From: Caulobacter rhizosphaerae
GTDB taxonomy: Bacteria > Pseudomonadota > Alphaproteobacteria > Caulobacterales > Caulobacteraceae
Direction: 5' to 3'
Assembly (NCBI RefSeq): GCF_010977555.1
Contig: NZ_CP048815.1
Span: 3,960,501-4,024,500 of the forward strand
Length of the DNA stretch: 64,000 nt
Position numbers and translations under genes: made by a program. Shown here piece by piece: positions 8,475 to 16,765 of the stretch. The notes under the pieces were generated by a model. It was not told the DNA's origin. It did not search any database and saw only the letters and a program-made list of their open reading frames with translations. Position 1 is the first letter of the stretch, and every line of letters begins with the position of its first letter.

Positions 8475-9832
8475 TGTTGGCCTCCAAGCGTGCGGGACGC
8501 GTTCTGCAGCAGGGCGGTCTCGGCCGGATCGAACGGGACCCGCAGGGCGTCCTCAAGATCGACGCCGGCGGTAGCGGCGGCGCGGCGCGCGTCGAGCACG
8601 GCCAACTCGGTCTCGATCAGGGTCGCCTGGGCGCCCAGGTCGTCGACACGGTCGGCCTCGCCGGCCCTGGCGCCGCGGGCGGTGTCCTCGGCCAGGCGCC
8701 GGGCGACGGGCAGGTCGCGCTCGCGGGTCGAGGCCTCGGTGATCCGCGCCGCGCCCAGAGCCGCCCACCCCTGATCGACCGCGCCCAGGGCGGCGGCCTG
8801 GACCGCTTCCAGGGAGCGCCCCGCCTCGGCGCGCTTGGCCTCGGCCTGGGCGATCGCCGCGCGGTTCAGGTCCATCGGCGGCAGGACAAGACCCAGGTTG
8901 AAGGGCAACTTTGCGATGCCATGATCATAGGTGTAGCCCGGCCCGACATGGATCTCCGGATACTGTTTGGCGACCTCCAGCCGCAGGGCGCTTTCGGCCA
9001 GGTCGTAACCGACCACGGCCCTGAGGACGTCACGCCGGGTCAGGGCGGCGTCGCGGCGGGCCCGGATCAGGTCCAGCCCTTCTGGCGGCGGCGCGACGGG
9101 GGCCAGCGACAGCTCGGCGACGGCGGCGGCCGGCACGCCCAGAGCCTGGGCCAGGGCGGCGTCGGCCTGGACGCGGCGAGCGCGGGCTTCGGCGAGGCGG
9201 CGGTGGGCGACGGCTAGATCGCTCCGGGCGGCCAAGGCCAGGCTGCGGTCGTCCTCGCCGGCCGCGACCCGGCGGTCCAGGCGATCCACGCGAGCTTGGC
9301 GAACAGCCTCGAGGCGTCGGGCCAAGGCCGCCTCGGCGTCGGCCGACAGGCGATCGGCCCGGGCCCGCGTCAGGGCGGTGCGGACGGTCCACACCGCCTC
9401 GCCATAGTCGTAGAGCGCCTGCATGGCGGCAAGGTCGGCGGCGTTGAGCCGCTCGCCGCGGCGCGCGCCGATGTCCAGCGGGACGTCGGAACCCACACCG
9501 TACAGCCACTGTTTCGGCTCGCGCCTGGCGTATTCGGCCGTGAGCGTCAGGGTCATGCTGGGCGCGACCCGCGAAGTCTTGGCCGCCGCCACGGCCGTCC
9601 GATACTTGGCCGCGGCCTCGGCGACAGAGGCGTTGCGCGCCAGAGCGGCCGCCAGCAGGTCGCCGCCGGTCCAGGTCGCGCCGACCGGCTTCTCGTCCAG
9701 CCGGCGGGCTTCCAGCGCGACGGGATAGGCCTCCAGGTGAACGGGGGCAGCGACATAAGGGGTGCAGCCGGCCAGCGCCAGGGCGACGACGACGAACGCG
9801 GGTGTGACGACGGCGAAGCGGACGGCGGGCAT
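8471..9832 (-). CDS. TolC-family outer-membrane lipoprotein of the metal efflux system
   Basis: A 453-residue outer-membrane factor. The N-terminus is a lipoprotein signal with lipobox LAGC (FVVVALALAGCTPY), so it is probably lipid-anchored. Two repeats rich in Ala, Arg, Glu and Leu coiled helices (residues 60-230 and 260-440) follow, the TolC duplicated layout; VGPGYTYDHG and FNLGLVLPP are outer-membrane strand-like segments. It is the first structural gene after the two-component pair, 91 bases downstream of the kinase stop, and overlaps the adaptor gene by four bases. Confidence 0.88.
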   Translation of the reverse strand: MPAVRFAVVTPAFVVVALALAGCTPYVAAPVHLEAYPVALEARRLDEKPVGATWTGGDLLAAALARNASVAEAAAKYRTAVAAAKTSRVAPSMTLTLTAEYARREPKQWLYGVGSDVPLDIGARRGERLNAADLAAMQALYDYGEAVWTVRTALTRARADRLSADAEAALARRLEAVRQARVDRLDRRVAAGEDDRSLALAARSDLAVAHRRLAEARARRVQADAALAQALGVPAAAVAELSLAPVAPPPEGLDLIRARRDAALTRRDVLRAVVGYDLAESALRLEVAKQYPEIHVGPGYTYDHGIAKLPFNLGLVLPPMDLNRAAIAQAEAKRAEAGRSLEAVQAAALGAVDQGWAALGAARITEASTRERDLPVARRLAEDTARGARAGEADRVDDLGAQATLIETELAVLDARRAAATAGVDLEDALRVPFDPAETALLQNASRTLGGQQ

Positions 9833-9923
9833 GCAAGGCTCCTGAGCGTATCCGACTTAGCGGTGGCGAGCTGACGACCTCATGACGGGCACATTGCGAA
9901 TTCCCAACCTGACGCGGCCGGCC

Positions 9924-11246
9924 TCACGAGGCGGGGAAGGTGACGCGCGCTTCCAGCCCCGGCCGGGCGTCGTGCAGCCGCACCTCCGCGCCATGCAGCC
10001 TGGCCACGGCGGCCACAAGCGCCAGACCCAGGCCGCTGCCCGGCGCGGAGCGACTATGTTCCAGCCGATAGAAGCGGTCGAACAGCTTCTCGCGTTCGAC
10101 CGCCGGCACGCCGGGCCCATCGTCGGTCACCCACAGCACGGGCGCGCTCACGCCGCGAGCGACCCCGACGCGGATCGCCGCGCCCTCCCCGGCGTGACGC
10201 AGGGCGTTTTCGACCAGATTGACCAGCATCTGGGTCAGCAGCTCCGGGTCGCCGTCGATGACCACGTCCGGTTCGCCCTCCAGCCGAAGGGTTTGGCGCG
10301 CGTCCTCGGCCGACGGCGCGAAAGCGTCGACGACCGTGCCGGCCAGTTGGGCCAGGTCGGTGGCGCGGAACGCCGCCCGCCTGGCCCCGCCCTCGATCTG
10401 GGCGATGCGCAGCAGCGCCGCGAAGGTGTCGAGGATGGTGTCCAGGTCGTCTAGCGCGCCCTCGATCGCCTCGCCCCGCTCGCCTTCGCGGGCCAGGCCC
10501 GCCTCCAGGCGCTGGCGGAGCCGGGTCAGGGGCGTGCGCAGGTCGTGGGCGATGTCATTGGACACCTGGCGCAGGCTCTCCATCAGGCCGGTGATCCGGT
10601 CGAGCATGCGGTTGATGGTCTCGGCCAGGCGATCCAGGTCGTCCTGCGATCCGCGCACCGGCACGCGGCGGCTCAGGTCGCCGTCGATGATCGCCTCGGC
10701 CGTGCCCGAGATCGCCGCCAGTCGCCGGTGGACGTCGCGGCTCAGCGCAAAGCCGCCGGCCACGCCCAGGATCACCACCCCCGCGAACGCCCAGCCGAAG
10801 CCGCGCAGCACCGCCCCGTCCAGCGCCTCGATCCGCGCCTCGTCATCGCCCACCATCAGGCGATAGCCGCCGGGCAGCGCCGCGGTGAGCACCCGGATCG
10901 GCTCGACCTCGCCGTCACGCCGCCCGCTGCGGACTGTCGACCAGCCGGGCCTCGCCCCGCTGACGGCCAGACGGCCGGCCAGGGGCTTGGCGCCCGGGCC
11001 GACCAGGCCATAGTCCAGCGCACCGGGCGTGCGGTCCCGCTCGCGGACGGCCTGGACGACGCCCTCCAGACCCTCGCTGTAAAACTCCTGGGTCAGGGCC
11101 CCGGATTCGGACTGGATGCGGGCGTCGAACTGCTCGGACAGCGCGCTCCGCGTCGTCAGCAGGGTGATCGCTCCCAGCGCCACCACCGACAGAGCGAAGG
11201 CGGCGGTATAGAGCGCCGCCAGGCGCAGGCTGGTGGAGCGGAACAT
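9924..11246 (-). CDS. Sensor histidine kinase of the metal efflux operon
   Basis: A 440-residue inner-membrane kinase. Transmembrane segments lie at about residues 10-30 (LAALYTAAFALSVVALGAIT) and 150-170 (FGWAFAGVVILGVAGGFAL), flanking a periplasmic sensor loop; then HAMP, the H-box DIAHDLRTPLTRLRQRL, N-box LVNLVENALRHAG, and G-boxes VTDDGPGVP and SGLGLALV. It should autophosphorylate on the H-box His and pass phosphate to the adjacent OmpR-type regulator, whose stop codon directly abuts this start. Resemblance to CusS/CzcS-like kinases comes from context. Confidence 0.9.
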   Translation of the reverse strand: MFRSTSLRLAALYTAAFALSVVALGAITLLTTRSALSEQFDARIQSESGALTQEFYSEGLEGVVQAVRERDRTPGALDYGLVGPGAKPLAGRLAVSGARPGWSTVRSGRRDGEVEPIRVLTAALPGGYRLMVGDDEARIEALDGAVLRGFGWAFAGVVILGVAGGFALSRDVHRRLAAISGTAEAIIDGDLSRRVPVRGSQDDLDRLAETINRMLDRITGLMESLRQVSNDIAHDLRTPLTRLRQRLEAGLAREGERGEAIEGALDDLDTILDTFAALLRIAQIEGGARRAAFRATDLAQLAGTVVDAFAPSAEDARQTLRLEGEPDVVIDGDPELLTQMLVNLVENALRHAGEGAAIRVGVARGVSAPVLWVTDDGPGVPAVEREKLFDRFYRLEHSRSAPGSGLGLALVAAVARLHGAEVRLHDARPGLEARVTFPAS

Positions 11247-11924
11247 CTAGTCCGGTTCGCGCAGGCAATAGCCCGCGCCGCGCACCGTATGGATCAGATC
11301 GTGGCGCTGGCCGCGATCGACCTTGGACCGCAGCCGGCTCATGTGGGTCTCGACGATGTTCGTCTTGGGATCGAAGTGGAAATCCCAGACGCTCTCCAGC
11401 AGCATGGTGCGCGTCACGACCCGGCCGGCGTGGCGCATTAGATATTCCAGCAGTTGGAACTCCCGCGGCTGCAGTTCGACCCGGGCGCCGGCTCGGATGA
11501 CCGTGCGCTTGAGCCGGTTCAGCGTCAGGTCCGACACCTGCAGGGTGGCTGGATCCTCCTGCGGCGGCGGACGGCGGGCCAGGGCGTTGACCCGGGCCTG
11601 CAGCTCGGCGAAGGCGAACGGCTTGACCAGATAGTCGTCGCCGCCCGCCTCCAGACCTTCCACGCGATCGTCGATGCCGCCCAGGGCGGTCAGCAGCAGA
11701 ACCGGCGTCTTGACCCCGGACGCGCGGATCGTCCGCAGGATCGCCAGGCCGTCGATCTGGGGCAGCATGCGGTCCAGCACGATGACATCGTAGGTTTCGG
11801 CGGCCGCCAGCATCAGGCCCTCTCGGCCGGTCGCGGCGTAGTCGACCGTATGACCGGCCTCCGACAAGGCCCGCTTCAGATAGGCCGCGGCTTCCTTGTC
11901 GTCCTCGACCAGCAACAGTTTCAT
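11247..11924 (-). CDS. OmpR-family response regulator of the metal efflux operon
   Basis: A 225-residue protein with a receiver domain (VEDD acidic pocket at residues 7-9, phospho-acceptor Asp51 in VIVLDRMLP, Lys in DDYLVKPF) and a C-terminal winged helix (LQPREFQLLEYLMRHAGRVV, VETHMSRLRSKVD, VRGAGYCL). It is the first gene of the minus-strand operon that continues through kinase, TolC, adaptor, pump and propeller, so the operon likely controls itself in response to metal. The promoter must be within 11925-12060. Confidence 0.93.
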   Translation of the reverse strand: MKLLLVEDDKEAAAYLKRALSEAGHTVDYAATGREGLMLAAAETYDVIVLDRMLPQIDGLAILRTIRASGVKTPVLLLTALGGIDDRVEGLEAGGDDYLVKPFAFAELQARVNALARRPPPQEDPATLQVSDLTLNRLKRTVIRAGARVELQPREFQLLEYLMRHAGRVVTRTMLLESVWDFHFDPKTNIVETHMSRLRSKVDRGQRHDLIHTVRGAGYCLREPD

Positions 11925-12060
11925 GCGGCCAACCTGCCTCGATTTGCCGGGAGAAGAAATCGCCTAGTCGGAGTTCCTCCCTCGGCCCCGTTCTCCAGCA
12001 GCTTGCCCTCGGCCGCCTCGCCCCCCGACCGTCGCGACCCTTGGGGCGATGGCCGCGCGA

Positions 12061-13317
12061 CTACCGATCGCCAATCGAGATGGCGTTCTCCCGGGCCCGC
12101 AGATCGGCCTCGGCGGCGGCGACATAGTCGCGTGTCAACGGCGCGCTCCCCTGCCGGCTGACCAATTGCAGTTGGAACACCACGACCTGTTCGTAACGGA
12201 AGGCGGTCTCCGACATGGCCAGGTAGTATTCCCACATCCGGCAGAAGCGCTCGTCGAACATCGCGACCGCCTCGGCGCGACGGGCCATGAACGCCGTGCG
12301 CCAGGCCCGGAGGGTTTCCGCGTAATGCAGCCGCAGCACCTCGATGTCGGAAACCACCAGGCCCGATCGCTCGACCGCCTTGAGGATGTCCGACAGCGAC
12401 GGCAGGTGGCCGCCGGGGAAGATGTAGCGGGTGATCCACGGATTGGTGACGCTGGGCGCGTCCGAACAGCCGATCGTGTGCAGCAGCATCACCCCGTCGT
12501 CGGTCAAACGCTCGCGGCAGGTCTTGAAGAAGGTCTCGTAGGCCCCGAGCCCCACATGCTCGAACATGCCCACAGAGACGATCCGGTCGAACAGGCCCTC
12601 GACCGCCCGATAGTCGGTCAGGGCGAACCGTGTCCGGGCCGCCAGCCCGGCCGCCTGGGCCCGGCTCCGCGCGCGGGCGATCTGCTCCTCCGAGAGGGTG
12701 ACACCCAGCACCTCGGCGACACCGGCCACCCCCGCCAGGTACAGCGCCAGTCCGCCCCAGCCGCAGCCGATGTCCAGCACGCGGTGATGGGGCTCCAGCA
12801 GCAGCTTGGCGGCGATGTGCCGCTTCTTGGCACGTTGGGCGTCGGCCAGGCCCTGACCGGGATGTTCGAAATAGGCGCAGGAATATTGCCAGTCCGGATC
12901 CAGGAAGAGGGCGTAGAGGGCGTCGCCCAGGTCGTAGTGATGGGCCACGTTGCGGCGCGAGCGGCCCGGGTCGTTGCGCTGGCGCCAAAGCTGGGTGGCC
13001 GTGCGACAGCGATCGAACGCCTGGACGATCGGCGACGGGTTCGCCTCGCCGTCGTTGTCGAGGATCAGGCTGAGAAACTCGTAGATCGTTCCCCGCTCCA
13101 TCGCCAGCCGGCCGTCGGTGAACAGCTCGCCGGTCTTGAGGTCGGGATCGAGCAGCAGCGCCCAGACGGCGGCGTTGTCGGTCAAGCGGGCGACGATCGG
13201 CTCGCCCGCGCCGTCGCCGAACGCCAGGGGCTCGCCGGACGGCGTGATCAGCGTCAGGGCGCCGCGCCGGACCAGCGGCGTCAACGCCTTGCCAAGCGCC
13301 CAGACGGCGAAACTCAC
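12061..13317 (-). CDS. Cyclopropane-fatty-acyl-phospholipid synthase-like methyltransferase
   Basis: A 418-residue SAM-dependent enzyme of the CFA synthase family. The N-terminal lipid-binding domain is followed by HHYDLGDALYALFLDPDWQYSCAYF, the SAM motif VLDIGCGWGGLALYL, VSVGMFEHVG and the C-terminal HYAETLRAWRTAF block. All are family hallmarks. It methylates or cyclopropanates unsaturated acyl chains at the membrane surface. The GTG start at 13317 overlaps the glycosyltransferase stop (GTGA). It is the last gene of the lipid cluster; together with the desaturase in the same cluster it suggests modification of a specific acyl chain rather than bulk phospholipid. Confidence 0.87.
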   Translation of the reverse strand: MSFAVWALGKALTPLVRRGALTLITPSGEPLAFGDGAGEPIVARLTDNAAVWALLLDPDLKTGELFTDGRLAMERGTIYEFLSLILDNDGEANPSPIVQAFDRCRTATQLWRQRNDPGRSRRNVAHHYDLGDALYALFLDPDWQYSCAYFEHPGQGLADAQRAKKRHIAAKLLLEPHHRVLDIGCGWGGLALYLAGVAGVAEVLGVTLSEEQIARARSRAQAAGLAARTRFALTDYRAVEGLFDRIVSVGMFEHVGLGAYETFFKTCRERLTDDGVMLLHTIGCSDAPSVTNPWITRYIFPGGHLPSLSDILKAVERSGLVVSDIEVLRLHYAETLRAWRTAFMARRAEAVAMFDERFCRMWEYYLAMSETAFRYEQVVVFQLQLVSRQGSAPLTRDYVAAAEADLRARENAISIGDR

Positions 13318-14435
13318 GAGGCTGGGCTCGCGACCGCCGGGACCATGGCCGCCCGCCGCACCGGCAGACGGGCGAAGATCTCCGCGCCCGTGGCGGCGAA
13401 ACGCGCCTGGCCGAACCGCTCCAGCACCCGCGACCGCGCGACCTGGCCCATCGTCGCCAGCCTGTCGGGCGTCCGCAGCAGGCATTCCAGCGCCTTGGCC
13501 AGCGCCTCAGGATCGTCGGGCGGAACCACCTGTCCCGTCAGTCCGTGCACCACGCTGTAGGGCATCTCCCCCACGGCGGTGGCCAGGACCGGAAGACCAG
13601 CCTGCATCGCCTCATGCACCGCCACGCACAGGCCCTCGCGGCGCGACGGCTGCAGATAGAGGTGCAGGCCGGCTAGAAACTCGCGTGGCGTGTCGCAGAA
13701 GCCGGTGAGATTGACGTTCTCCAAGCCCGCCAGATGGAGCATGGCCTGCAGCCGCTCACGCTGCGCGCCCTCCCCCGCGATCTCGATCTCGAACGGCGCG
13801 GGCGGGATGAAGCCGTTGGCCCGCATGTGGGCCAGCGCCCTGATCAGCACGTCATAGCCCTTGGCCGTGTGCAGGCGCCCCAGCGTTCCCAGTCGCAGCG
13901 TCTCGCCCGGCCGCCAGGGCGCGGCATGAGGCGCGGCCGCGTCGGCGGCGAACAGCGGCCAGGCGGCCAGGCGGTCCGGCTTCACCTTCAGACGCGCGGC
14001 GGTCAGGGCCGTGACGCTATAGGAGTCGCCGATCCATAGGCCCGACAGTCTTCGGGTCGCGCGCAGCAGCAGCCGGTTGGCCGGCTTGAGGAAGGCGTTG
14101 TGCTGCCAGCTGACGACGGGCACGCGACGCCGCAGGCCGACGATCTGGCCCAGCAGGGTGGCGCGGGTCAGCGAGGTCCACAGCAGGTCGGGCTGCTCCT
14201 CGGCGACGATCCGGTCCAGCCAGCGCAGGGCGTCGACGTGATCGCGCTCGCCGCCGGGCCGGACGCGGACATCCAGCCCCTGACGGATCATCGGCGGCAG
14301 GGCCCGACCATCCCGGCGCGTCAGGGCCAGAACCTCGACCCTGGCGCCCTGGTCGGCCAGCACCTTGGCCACAGCCGGAACCGGCAAGGCCGCGCCGCCG
14401 CCTTCGAGGGAATTGATCACGTAAAGGATGCGCAT
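13314..14435 (-). CDS. GT4-family glycosyltransferase
   Basis: A 373-residue GT-B glycosyltransferase. The N-terminal Rossmann half starts MRILYVINSLEGGGAALPV. The C-terminal half has LRLGTLGRLHTAKGYDVLIRAL and the retaining GT4 signature SRREGLCVAVHEAMQAGLPVLAT (E-x7-E). It is cytoplasmic and transfers a nucleotide-activated sugar to an acceptor, here probably a lipid carrier or lipid. The start overlaps the preceding stop as TGATG, and its stop overlaps the CFA-like gene as GTGA, so the three genes form a tightly coupled unit. Confidence 0.88.
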   Translation of the reverse strand: MRILYVINSLEGGGAALPVPAVAKVLADQGARVEVLALTRRDGRALPPMIRQGLDVRVRPGGERDHVDALRWLDRIVAEEQPDLLWTSLTRATLLGQIVGLRRRVPVVSWQHNAFLKPANRLLLRATRRLSGLWIGDSYSVTALTAARLKVKPDRLAAWPLFAADAAAPHAAPWRPGETLRLGTLGRLHTAKGYDVLIRALAHMRANGFIPPAPFEIEIAGEGAQRERLQAMLHLAGLENVNLTGFCDTPREFLAGLHLYLQPSRREGLCVAVHEAMQAGLPVLATAVGEMPYSVVHGLTGQVVPPDDPEALAKALECLLRTPDRLATMGQVARSRVLERFGQARFAATGAEIFARLPVRRAAMVPAVASPAS

Positions 14436-15667
14436 CAGAACGCCCCCGTTCCGGTCCACGCCAGGTCGGGCGTGTCGACCACCGGCCGCACCGGCGGGTC
14501 CGGCCAGGCCCGCCCCGCGAACCGCGCCACGGCGCGCGCCGCGCGCTGGGCCGAGGGCTCGCCGGTGAGGTCGAAACGCTCGTCGAACAGGGCCTCCTGC
14601 ACCGGCCGCCAGACGGTCGCGTGCTCCTGGCGGGAGCGGTCGATGGCCGGGCCCAGGTCGGCGGCGTCCTCGATCACCGGACCGGCGCGCCAGTGGCCGA
14701 AGTTCGGGTCGCCGGTCCAGGCGAAGTGGTGGCTGTTGAGGAAGACGCACGGCCTGGGCTTGCGCAGGAACTCGTAGATCTGGCTGCTGACGTCGCCCAG
14801 ATAGAGGTCGGCGCGCTGGGTGTAGACCATGGTGGTCGAGGCCCGGCTGCCCAGGTCGATATGGATGTTGGGCGCGCGAAGATAGCGCTCCTCGATCCGC
14901 CCGGCGCGGTCCAGCCGCAGCTTGTCGATCGTCGCCACGAACGGCCGTTCGAACAACATCACATGGGGGGCGAAGATCAGATGGTGGTCGTCATGCTCGA
15001 CGAACCAGTCCAGCACCTGGCGGCCGGCCTCGTACCAGGACGACAGGTGCGGCGAGACGTGCGGGTTGTACAGCGTCACCGGCCGGCCGTCGTCCAGCAG
15101 CGGGTGGGTCGTAACCCCCGCCGGCAGCAGATCGAACTTGGGGTAGCCGACGATCGAGATCTTGGCCGGATCGACGCCGGTCTCGTGGATCAGCCGGTCG
15201 CGGATCTTGCGACCGGAGACCAGGACGTGGTCGAAACCGGCGCTGGCCTTGTCGAAGCCGATGGCGCGGTCGCCGGCCCCGTGGCGGGTGTGGACGATCT
15301 TCAGATCCTTGAGCCTGTAGCGGGTCTTGAGGATCAGCGAGGTCTTCTCGGCCACCACCAGGATGTCGAGCGACCGAAAGAATTCGAGGTTGTCGCCGTA
15401 GACCAGCAGCTTGATGGCCGGCAGCACCGCCTCGGCGGTGGCGGCCAGGATCTTCGACGAGCGCCGGGTCAGGCCCAGCTCGACCAGGCTGACGCCGTGG
15501 CCGATCAGGCCGCCGCCCAGGCGGATCACCTCGGCGGTCAGCCGCCGACTGGTGGTGGCGACGACGATCTCCAGGTCGCGGTCGCCACCGGTCAGGGCCA
15601 GGGCGATCGGCAGGCTGTGCGCCACCTGATGGACCTGGTCATGGTTGAAGAGAAATCCAATGCGCAT
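14435..15667 (-). CDS. CDP-glycerol glycerophosphotransferase-like protein
   Basis: A 410-residue GT-B-type protein resembling the TagB/TagF group: MRIGFLFNHDQVHQVAHSLPIALAL at the start, HTRHGAGD, SIVGYPKFDLL, YNPHVSPHLSSWY and the C-terminal GDVSSQIYEFLRKPRPCVFLN motif. Members transfer glycerol-phosphate or similar polyol-phosphate units onto lipid-linked acceptors. The ATG at 15667 follows a 37-bp promoter-like element with only three bases between, so the mRNA may be leaderless. It is the first gene of the third unit of the cluster, followed by the glycosyltransferase and the CFA-like enzyme. Confidence 0.78.
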   Translation of the reverse strand: MRIGFLFNHDQVHQVAHSLPIALALTGGDRDLEIVVATTSRRLTAEVIRLGGGLIGHGVSLVELGLTRRSSKILAATAEAVLPAIKLLVYGDNLEFFRSLDILVVAEKTSLILKTRYRLKDLKIVHTRHGAGDRAIGFDKASAGFDHVLVSGRKIRDRLIHETGVDPAKISIVGYPKFDLLPAGVTTHPLLDDGRPVTLYNPHVSPHLSSWYEAGRQVLDWFVEHDDHHLIFAPHVMLFERPFVATIDKLRLDRAGRIEERYLRAPNIHIDLGSRASTTMVYTQRADLYLGDVSSQIYEFLRKPRPCVFLNSHHFAWTGDPNFGHWRAGPVIEDAADLGPAIDRSRQEHATVWRPVQEALFDERFDLTGEPSAQRAARAVARFAGRAWPDPPVRPVVDTPDLAWTGTGAF

Positions 15668-15670
15668 GGC

Positions 15671-15707
15671 CCAACGACGCCACGCCCGCAAATGCCCCTC
15701 ACCGATT
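15671..15707 (-). promoter_or_regulatory. Cluster promoter-like element, copy 3 (before the CDP-glycerol-transferase-like gene)
   Basis: On the minus strand: AATCGGTGAGG, 15 bases, GGCGTCGTTGG. Same halves and the same spacing as 16045-16081 and 26814-26850. The halves are placed like an ECF-type -35 and -10 (CGTC). If so, transcription would start at about the A of the ATG at 15667. This copy differs from the other two by one base in the second half. Confidence 0.6.
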
Positions 15708-15730
15708 CCTAACCGTGGGTCGGACGCTGA

Positions 15731-16018
15731 TCAGGCCGCCCGCCGCGGCAGGACCGTGGGACGGGCGACGCGAGCCTTGAGGCGGTCCATCAGGGTTCCG
15801 AGCGTATCGCAGTCGGCGCCCACCATGTCGTCGATCTCGATGTGGAAGTGATCCTCGATCTCGACCAGCACCGCCTCGTAGGCCTCCAGCGAAAGGCGGA
15901 GATCGCAGATCCGCGTCGGACGCTGCAGCAAGTCGCGGGCCAATCCCGCCTTGGTCGAGATCAGGTCGGTGACGTCGTCGTCGGTGAGAAAGGCATGCGC
16001 GAAAAGGGCGTCGATCAT
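15731..16018 (-). CDS. Acyl-carrier-protein-like protein with altered DSL motif
   Basis: A 95-residue acidic, helical protein. Residues 37-61 (ICDLRLSLEAYEAVLVEIEDHFHIE) align with the ACP core around the phosphopantetheine site and helix II, and DTLGTLMDRLKARV with the last helix. The Ser (residue 43) is kept, but the Asp before it (DSL in ACPs) is missing and the turn is one residue shorter. ATG 16018 follows GGGAG at a suitable distance; a TTG at 16048 is unlikely. It stands alone between two gaps, each with the cluster promoter element. It could present an acyl chain to the N-acyltransferase of the cluster, if it is still modified. Confidence 0.6.
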   Translation of the reverse strand: MIDALFAHAFLTDDDVTDLISTKAGLARDLLQRPTRICDLRLSLEAYEAVLVEIEDHFHIEIDDMVGADCDTLGTLMDRLKARVARPTVLPRRAA

Positions 16019-16044
16019 GGCGCGAAGCTCCCGTGGGGTCTGGT

Positions 16045-16081
16045 CCAATGACGCCGCGCGGCGAGCGCCTCCTCACCGATT
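16045..16081 (-). promoter_or_regulatory. Cluster promoter-like element, copy 2 (before the ACP-like gene)
   Basis: AATCGGTGAGG, 15 bases, GGCGTCATTGG on the minus strand, ending 27 bases before the ACP-like start. The two halves match copy 1 (26814-26850) exactly, while the 15-base spacer differs, as expected of a protein-binding site rather than a recent duplication. Confidence 0.65.
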
Positions 16082-16090
16082 TGACGCGCC

Positions 16091-16765
16091 TTACGCCAGC
16101 ATCCGGCCGTCCTCCATCCGCAGCACCTGGTCGGCTTGGTCGGCCAGCCGGGCGTCGTGGGTGACACAGACCACGGTGGCGCCGCTGGCGTGGGCCTCGG
16201 CCCGCAACAGGGCCGCGATCTGCCGCCCGTTGTCGGAATCCAGGGCCGAGGTCGGCTCGTCCGCGAAGATCAGGGCCGGCCGCTTGGCCAGGGCCCGGGC
16301 GATGGCCACGCGCTGTTTCTCTCCGCCCGACAGCTCACCGGGACGGTTGGACATCCTTCGCTCCAGCCCCACCGCCGCCAGGGCCTGGACGGCCCGCGAC
16401 CGCGCCTCCCGCGCCGAAGCGCCCAGCCGCCGCAGCACGATCTCGACCTGCTCGCTGGCGGTCAGGGCGGGCAGCAGGTGGAAGCCTTGGAAGATGAAGC
16501 CGGAATGAGCCAGCCGGAAGCGATCACGCTGGTCGGCGCTCATCGGGACCAAGGCGCGGCCCAGGGCCTCGACCGAACCGGCGTCGGGGCTCAGCAGGCC
16601 TGACAGGATCGCCAGCAGGGTCGACTTCCCCGAGCCGGACGGACCGGTGATCATCACCAGCTCGCCGGGCCTCAGGCTCAGGCTGACGGGATGCAGGGCG
16701 TCGATCCTTAGAACGCCCTCGCCGTAGTGCTTCCGCACCGCCTCGGCGCGCAGGGAAATGGTCAC
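16091..16765 (-). CDS. ABC transporter ATP-binding protein (LolD/MacB/DevA type)
   Basis: A 224-residue ATPase with Walker A GPSGSGKST, Q-loop FIFQGFHLLP, signature LSGGEKQRVAIARAL, Walker B LIFADEPTSALD and the H-loop in VCVTHDARLADQAD. The family pairs with FtsX-like permeases and drives export or extraction of lipids, lipoproteins or small molecules through mechanotransmission. The GTG start overlaps the TolC stop (GTGA). The matching permease is at 18998-20128, with HlyD and TolC in between, so this is the motor of a DevBCA-TolC-like exporter. Confidence 0.9.
   Translation of the reverse strand: MTISLRAEAVRKHYGEGVLRIDALHPVSLSLRPGELVMITGPSGSGKSTLLAILSGLLSPDAGSVEALGRALVPMSADQRDRFRLAHSGFIFQGFHLLPALTASEQVEIVLRRLGASAREARSRAVQALAAVGLERRMSNRPGELSGGEKQRVAIARALAKRPALIFADEPTSALDSDNGRQIAALLRAEAHASGATVVCVTHDARLADQADQVLRMEDGRMLA

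Noticed and set aside
4743..8774. A 1343-codon plus-strand open frame
   Set aside because: It is antisense to the RND pump and adaptor, has no domain motifs and a Gly/Gln/Arg/His composition typical of frames opposite GC-rich genes.
11925..12060. Possible short gene or riboswitch between the lipid cluster and the response regulator
   Set aside because: 136 bases with no open frame of note and no convincing conserved fold; best read as the promoter of the metal operon plus the tail of the CFA-like transcript.
12049..13560. A 503-codon plus-strand open frame opposite the CFA-like gene
   Set aside because: Antisense shadow. The minus-strand frame has all CFA synthase motifs.
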